Part shown: positions 7,046 to 10,490 of the stretch, piece by piece
Layout: each line of letters opens with the position of its first letter
How positions within the stretch are numbered: the first letter of the stretch is position 1
Assembly (NCBI GenBank): GCA_024653875.1
Contig: JANLHE010000022.1
Location: 1-10,490, forward strand
Direction of reading: 5' to 3'
Length of the DNA: 10,490 nucleotides
Source of the DNA: Acidobacteriota bacterium
GTDB lineage: Bacteria > Acidobacteriota > Vicinamibacteria > Vicinamibacterales > SCN-69-37
Notes under the pieces: generated by a model
Seen by the model: only the letters and a program-made list of their open reading frames with translations
What the model was told of the DNA's origin: nothing
The model's database searches: none
Made by a program: the position numbers and the translations under genes

Positions 7046-7510
7046 TCAATCCCTGGGCTGTGGGTGAGCGGATGCAGCGTCGAGGGCGCTGAGTTTATCG
7101 ACGCGCCGCTGGTGGCGGCCGCCTTCGAAGGGCGTTTCAAGAAAAGTGGTGACGATCTCGCGCGCCAGGGCGGGGGGCGTCAGGCGGGCGCCGAGCGCGA
7201 GGATGTTGGCGTCGTTGTGGCTCCGGCCCAGGCGCGCGGACTCCGCTTCGGTCACACCGGCGGCCCGAATCCCCGGGACTTTGTTGGCGGCGATCGCCAT
7301 GCCGATCCCCGAGCCGCAGACCAGCAGGCCGCGGTCGTACGCCCCCGACGCCACGGCGTGCGCCACCGCGGCCGCGAAGTCGGGGTAATCCACCGACTCG
7401 CCGCCGTGCGTGCCGAAATCCGTGAACGGCACGCCGCGCCCGGTGAGCCATCGGGCGAGGTCATCCTTGAGAGTGACGCCGGCATGGTCGGCACCCAATG
7501 CAATGCGCAT
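7046..7510 (-). CDS. rpiB: Ribose-5-phosphate isomerase B
   Basis: The 154-residue protein matches the RpiB/LacAB family, cytosolic enzymes that interconvert ribose 5-phosphate and ribulose 5-phosphate in the non-oxidative pentose phosphate pathway. Family marks are GADHAG (6-11), the catalytic-type cysteine C65 in LLVCGSGIGMAIAANK, and RSHNDANILALGAR with H98. The C-terminal FEGGRHQRRVDKL segment (128-140) is typical of the family. The ATG at 7510 is the natural start. It has no convincing ribosome site, but a TATACT hexamer lies 7 bases upstream, suggesting a leaderless message. It is first in a run with glyA and the helicase, and diverges from the methyltransferase gene. A LacAB-type sugar isomerase is possible, but the cysteine and the glyA neighbour favour RpiB. 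Confidence 0.95.
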   Translation of the reverse strand: MRIALGADHAGVTLKDDLARWLTGRGVPFTDFGTHGGESVDYPDFAAAVAHAVASGAYDRGLLVCGSGIGMAIAANKVPGIRAAGVTEAESARLGRSHNDANILALGARLTPPALAREIVTTFLETPFEGGRHQRRVDKLSALDAASAHPQPRD

Positions 7511-7517
7511 ATGCCTG

Positions 7518-7523
7518 AGTATA
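7518..7523 (-). promoter_or_regulatory. -10-like hexamer TATACT for rpiB
   Basis: Minus-strand TATACT ends 7 bases before the rpiB ATG. Transcription starting at the usual distance would begin at or next to the start codon. No clear -35 is visible. Confidence 0.5.
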
Positions 7524-7536
7524 GACCGAGGGTCTA
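7522..7536. promoter_or_regulatory. Perfect inverted repeat between divergent rpiB and the methyltransferase gene (possible operator)
   Basis: TAGACC (7522-7527) and GGTCTA (7531-7536) are perfect 6-base arms around GAG. Each arm ends in the TA that begins one of the two outward -10 hexamers (7518-7523 minus, 7535-7540 plus), so a protein bound here would cover both promoters. The repeat is short and could be a by-product of two back-to-back promoters. Confidence 0.4.
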
Positions 7537-7540
7537 CAAT
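7535..7540 (+). promoter_or_regulatory. -10-like hexamer TACAAT for the methyltransferase gene
   Basis: TACAAT differs from the TATAAT consensus at one base and ends 5 bases before the GTG at 7546. The spacing fits a leaderless transcript. No clear -35 is seen. Confidence 0.45.
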
Positions 7541-7545
7541 CCAGT

Positions 7546-8703
7546 GTGCCTCCTGTTGTTGTGATCGCCCCCAAAGGCGCCGAACGCTGGCGCACCGGTC
7601 ATCCCTGGATCTATCGCTCGGACGTGACGTCGGCCGACGCCGGCCCGGGCGATCTGGTGGAGGTCCGCACCGAGCGCGGCCGTCCGCTGGGTCTGGCCCT
7701 GTTCAGCAGCACCTCGCAGATCACGTTGCGCATGTTGGGCGAGGGGCCGCGGGACGAACGGGCGCTGTTTGGCGACCGGCTGCGCGCCGCCCTGGCGTAC
7801 CGGGAGGCGCTGGCGCCCGATGGCACCGCCTACCGGCTGGTCAGCGCGGAGGCCGACGGACTGCCGGCGCTCATCGTGGATCGGTATGCCGACTACCTGG
7901 TGGTCCAGACGCTGTGCCAGGGCGTGGATCGGCGCCTCGATTTGATCGTCGAGCTGCTGACCGAGGCCCTGCATCCCAAGGGCATCCTGGCGCGCAATGA
8001 CGCCAAGATCCGGCGGCTCGAAGACCTGCCGGAGGTGGTGGAAGTCCGGATGGGCGAGGTGCCGGACCTGATCGACGTGCGCGAGGGCACGATCGCGCAC
8101 CAGGTGGATGTGCGGCACGGCCAGAAGACCGGGCTGTTTCTGGACCAGCGGGAGAATCACCTGGCGGCCGGCCAGTACGCGCGGGGCCGCGCGCTCGACG
8201 CGTTTTCGTACAACGGCGGGTTCGCGCTGCAGATGGCGCGCCGCTGTGAGTCCGTGCTGGCCATCGACGGATCCGAACTGGCCGTGGCCGCCATCGCGGA
8301 CAATGCCCGGCGCAACGGCCTGACGAACATCGAGACGCGGCTGGCGAACGTCTTTGACGAACTGCGTGAACTCGAGATTGCCCGTCAGCGGTTCGACACG
8401 ATCGTGCTGGATCCCCCGGCGTTTGCCAAGAACAAGGCCACGCTGCCGAAGGCGCTCGGGGGCTACAAGGAAATCAACCTGCGCGCGCTGAAGCTGCTCA
8501 AGCCCGGCGGCATCCTGATTACCTGCAGTTGCTCGTATCACGTGGACGAAATGCTCTTCCAGGACATGTTGCAGCACGCCGCCGTCGATGCGCGGGTGCC
8601 GGTGGCGCTGGTGGAAAAACGCCTGCAGGCCAGGGATCACCCCGTGCTTCTGGGCGTGCCGGAGACGGCCTACCTCAAGTGTTTCGTGGTGCGCCGGTTG
8701 TGA
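7546..8703 (+). CDS. RlmI-family class I rRNA large-subunit methyltransferase (PUA domain plus SAM-dependent methyltransferase)
   Basis: The 385-residue protein has the RlmI (YccW) layout. An N-terminal PUA RNA-binding domain (about 3-70, with GHPWIYRSDV) is followed by a linker domain containing DGLPALIVDRY (104-114) and a C-terminal Rossmann methyltransferase. Key motifs are GQKTGLFLDQREN (192-204), SAM motif DAFSYNGGFAL (218-228), the acidic strand end LAIDGSELAV, LDPPAFAK (288-295) and TCSCSYH (326-332). RlmI makes 5-methylcytosine in 23S rRNA (C1962 in E. coli); the exact target here is inferred. The start is GTG at 7546; an in-frame GTG at 7561 is possible but cuts into the first PUA strand. 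No Shine-Dalgarno precedes either. It diverges from rpiB, and thiC follows 34 bases after its stop. Confidence 0.9.
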   Translation: MPPVVVIAPKGAERWRTGHPWIYRSDVTSADAGPGDLVEVRTERGRPLGLALFSSTSQITLRMLGEGPRDERALFGDRLRAALAYREALAPDGTAYRLVSAEADGLPALIVDRYADYLVVQTLCQGVDRRLDLIVELLTEALHPKGILARNDAKIRRLEDLPEVVEVRMGEVPDLIDVREGTIAHQVDVRHGQKTGLFLDQRENHLAAGQYARGRALDAFSYNGGFALQMARRCESVLAIDGSELAVAAIADNARRNGLTNIETRLANVFDELRELEIARQRFDTIVLDPPAFAKNKATLPKALGGYKEINLRALKLLKPGGILITCSCSYHVDEMLFQDMLQHAAVDARVPVALVEKRLQARDHPVLLGVPETAYLKCFVVRRL

Positions 8704-8724
8704 TGCCCGCCGAAGGCCGGGTGT

Positions 8725-8730
8725 TATAGT
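8725..8730 (+). promoter_or_regulatory. -10-like hexamer TATAGT for thiC
   Basis: TATAGT lies in the 34-base gap before thiC and ends 7 bases before its ATG, the same spacing as before rpiB. It suggests a separate leaderless thiC transcript. No convincing -35 is visible; TTGTGA at 8698-8703 is 21 bases away, too far. Confidence 0.45.
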
Positions 8731-8737
8731 ACCGGTG

Positions 8738-10390
<1,653 letters not shown>

Positions 10391-10412
10391 TCTAGAGCAG
10401 TTTTCACTTGGG

Positions 10413-10486
10413 TGTAGTCGTACGGAGGCCCCGGGCTTCAGCCCGGGGCGTGCGGCACGGGCTAAAGCCCGTGCCCTCCGTCTACA
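10413..10486. repeat. Compact palindromic element able to fold into two hairpins on an outer stem
   Basis: Two near-perfect hairpins stand side by side: CCCCGGGC-TTCA-GCCCGGGG (10429-10448) and GCACGGGC-TAAA-GCCCGTGC (10455-10474). Both share the core GGGCTNNAGCCC. They are enclosed by an outer stem of ACGGAGG (10422-10428) with CCTCCGT (10475-10481), extended by TGTAG (10413-10417) with CTACA (10482-10486) across a TCGT bulge. The whole can form a three-way junction or cruciform. It resembles REP-type dispersed palindromes of GC-rich genomes, but only this copy is in the window. It lies 22 bases after thiC and has no T-tract, so it is not a typical intrinsic terminator, though it could protect or end the thiC message. 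Confidence 0.75.
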
Positions 10487-10490
10487 GAGA

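Noticed and set aside
5529..7067. Plus-strand open frame of 512 codons opposite glyA
   Set aside because: It is the antisense of a complete glyA and shows no protein family features.
8704..8722. Possible hairpin (CCCG...CGGG with a bulge) after the methyltransferase stop as a terminator
   Set aside because: The stem is short and imperfect and no T-tract follows. The bases fit better as the region just before the thiC -10 hexamer.
10391..10412. Short spacer between thiC and the palindromic element as a possible insertion-sequence end
   Set aside because: There is no terminal inverted repeat partner or target duplication in view, and the window ends too soon to judge.

Overview
The window is a dense, GC-rich bacterial chromosome segment, roughly two-thirds G+C by eye. 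It holds nine protein genes with almost no spare DNA, and no CRISPR array, phage gene, insertion sequence, tRNA or rRNA that I can see. The high GC, an exported protein joining a carboxypeptidase-regulatory-like domain to TPRs, and the GGGCTNNAGCCC palindromes at the right end suggest an Acidobacteriota-type genome, perhaps Vicinamibacteria. That assignment is inference; Myxococcota or another GC-rich lineage is not excluded.

Minus strand, read from about 7510 down to 1, in two runs. Run A is rpiB (ribose-5-phosphate isomerase B), glyA (serine hydroxymethyltransferase) and a DinG/XPD-type iron-sulfur DNA helicase, packed end to end. Run B begins behind a short AT-rich promoter-like stretch at about 3838-3850. 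It carries an exported TPR protein, the PLP-binding protein YggS, a DUF167/YggU protein, hutI (imidazolonepropionase) and a cyclodeaminase/cyclohydrolase that runs off the left edge. Every junction within run B is an overlap or a gap of at most 8 bases. hutI plus the cyclodeaminase point to histidine breakdown feeding one-carbon units to tetrahydrofolate, the same pool that GlyA serves.

Plus strand, from 7546 to 10390: an RlmI-family rRNA cytosine methyltransferase, then thiC (HMP-phosphate synthase for thiamine). The last 100 bases hold a compact palindromic element that can fold into two hairpins on a common outer stem.

The genes are ordinary housekeeping and metabolic ones, and I see no convincing new multi-gene system. 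The more interesting signals are small. Three genes (rpiB, the methyltransferase, thiC) have a -10-like hexamer 5-7 bases before the start codon, which suggests leaderless transcripts. The divergent rpiB/methyltransferase start region is symmetrical around a perfect inverted repeat. A -10-like hexamer inside an inverted repeat lies before hutI. An A6 run at the end of hutI would fuse HutI to the cyclodeaminase after a one-base slip. thiC has no room for a TPP riboswitch. The helicase has no ATG start.
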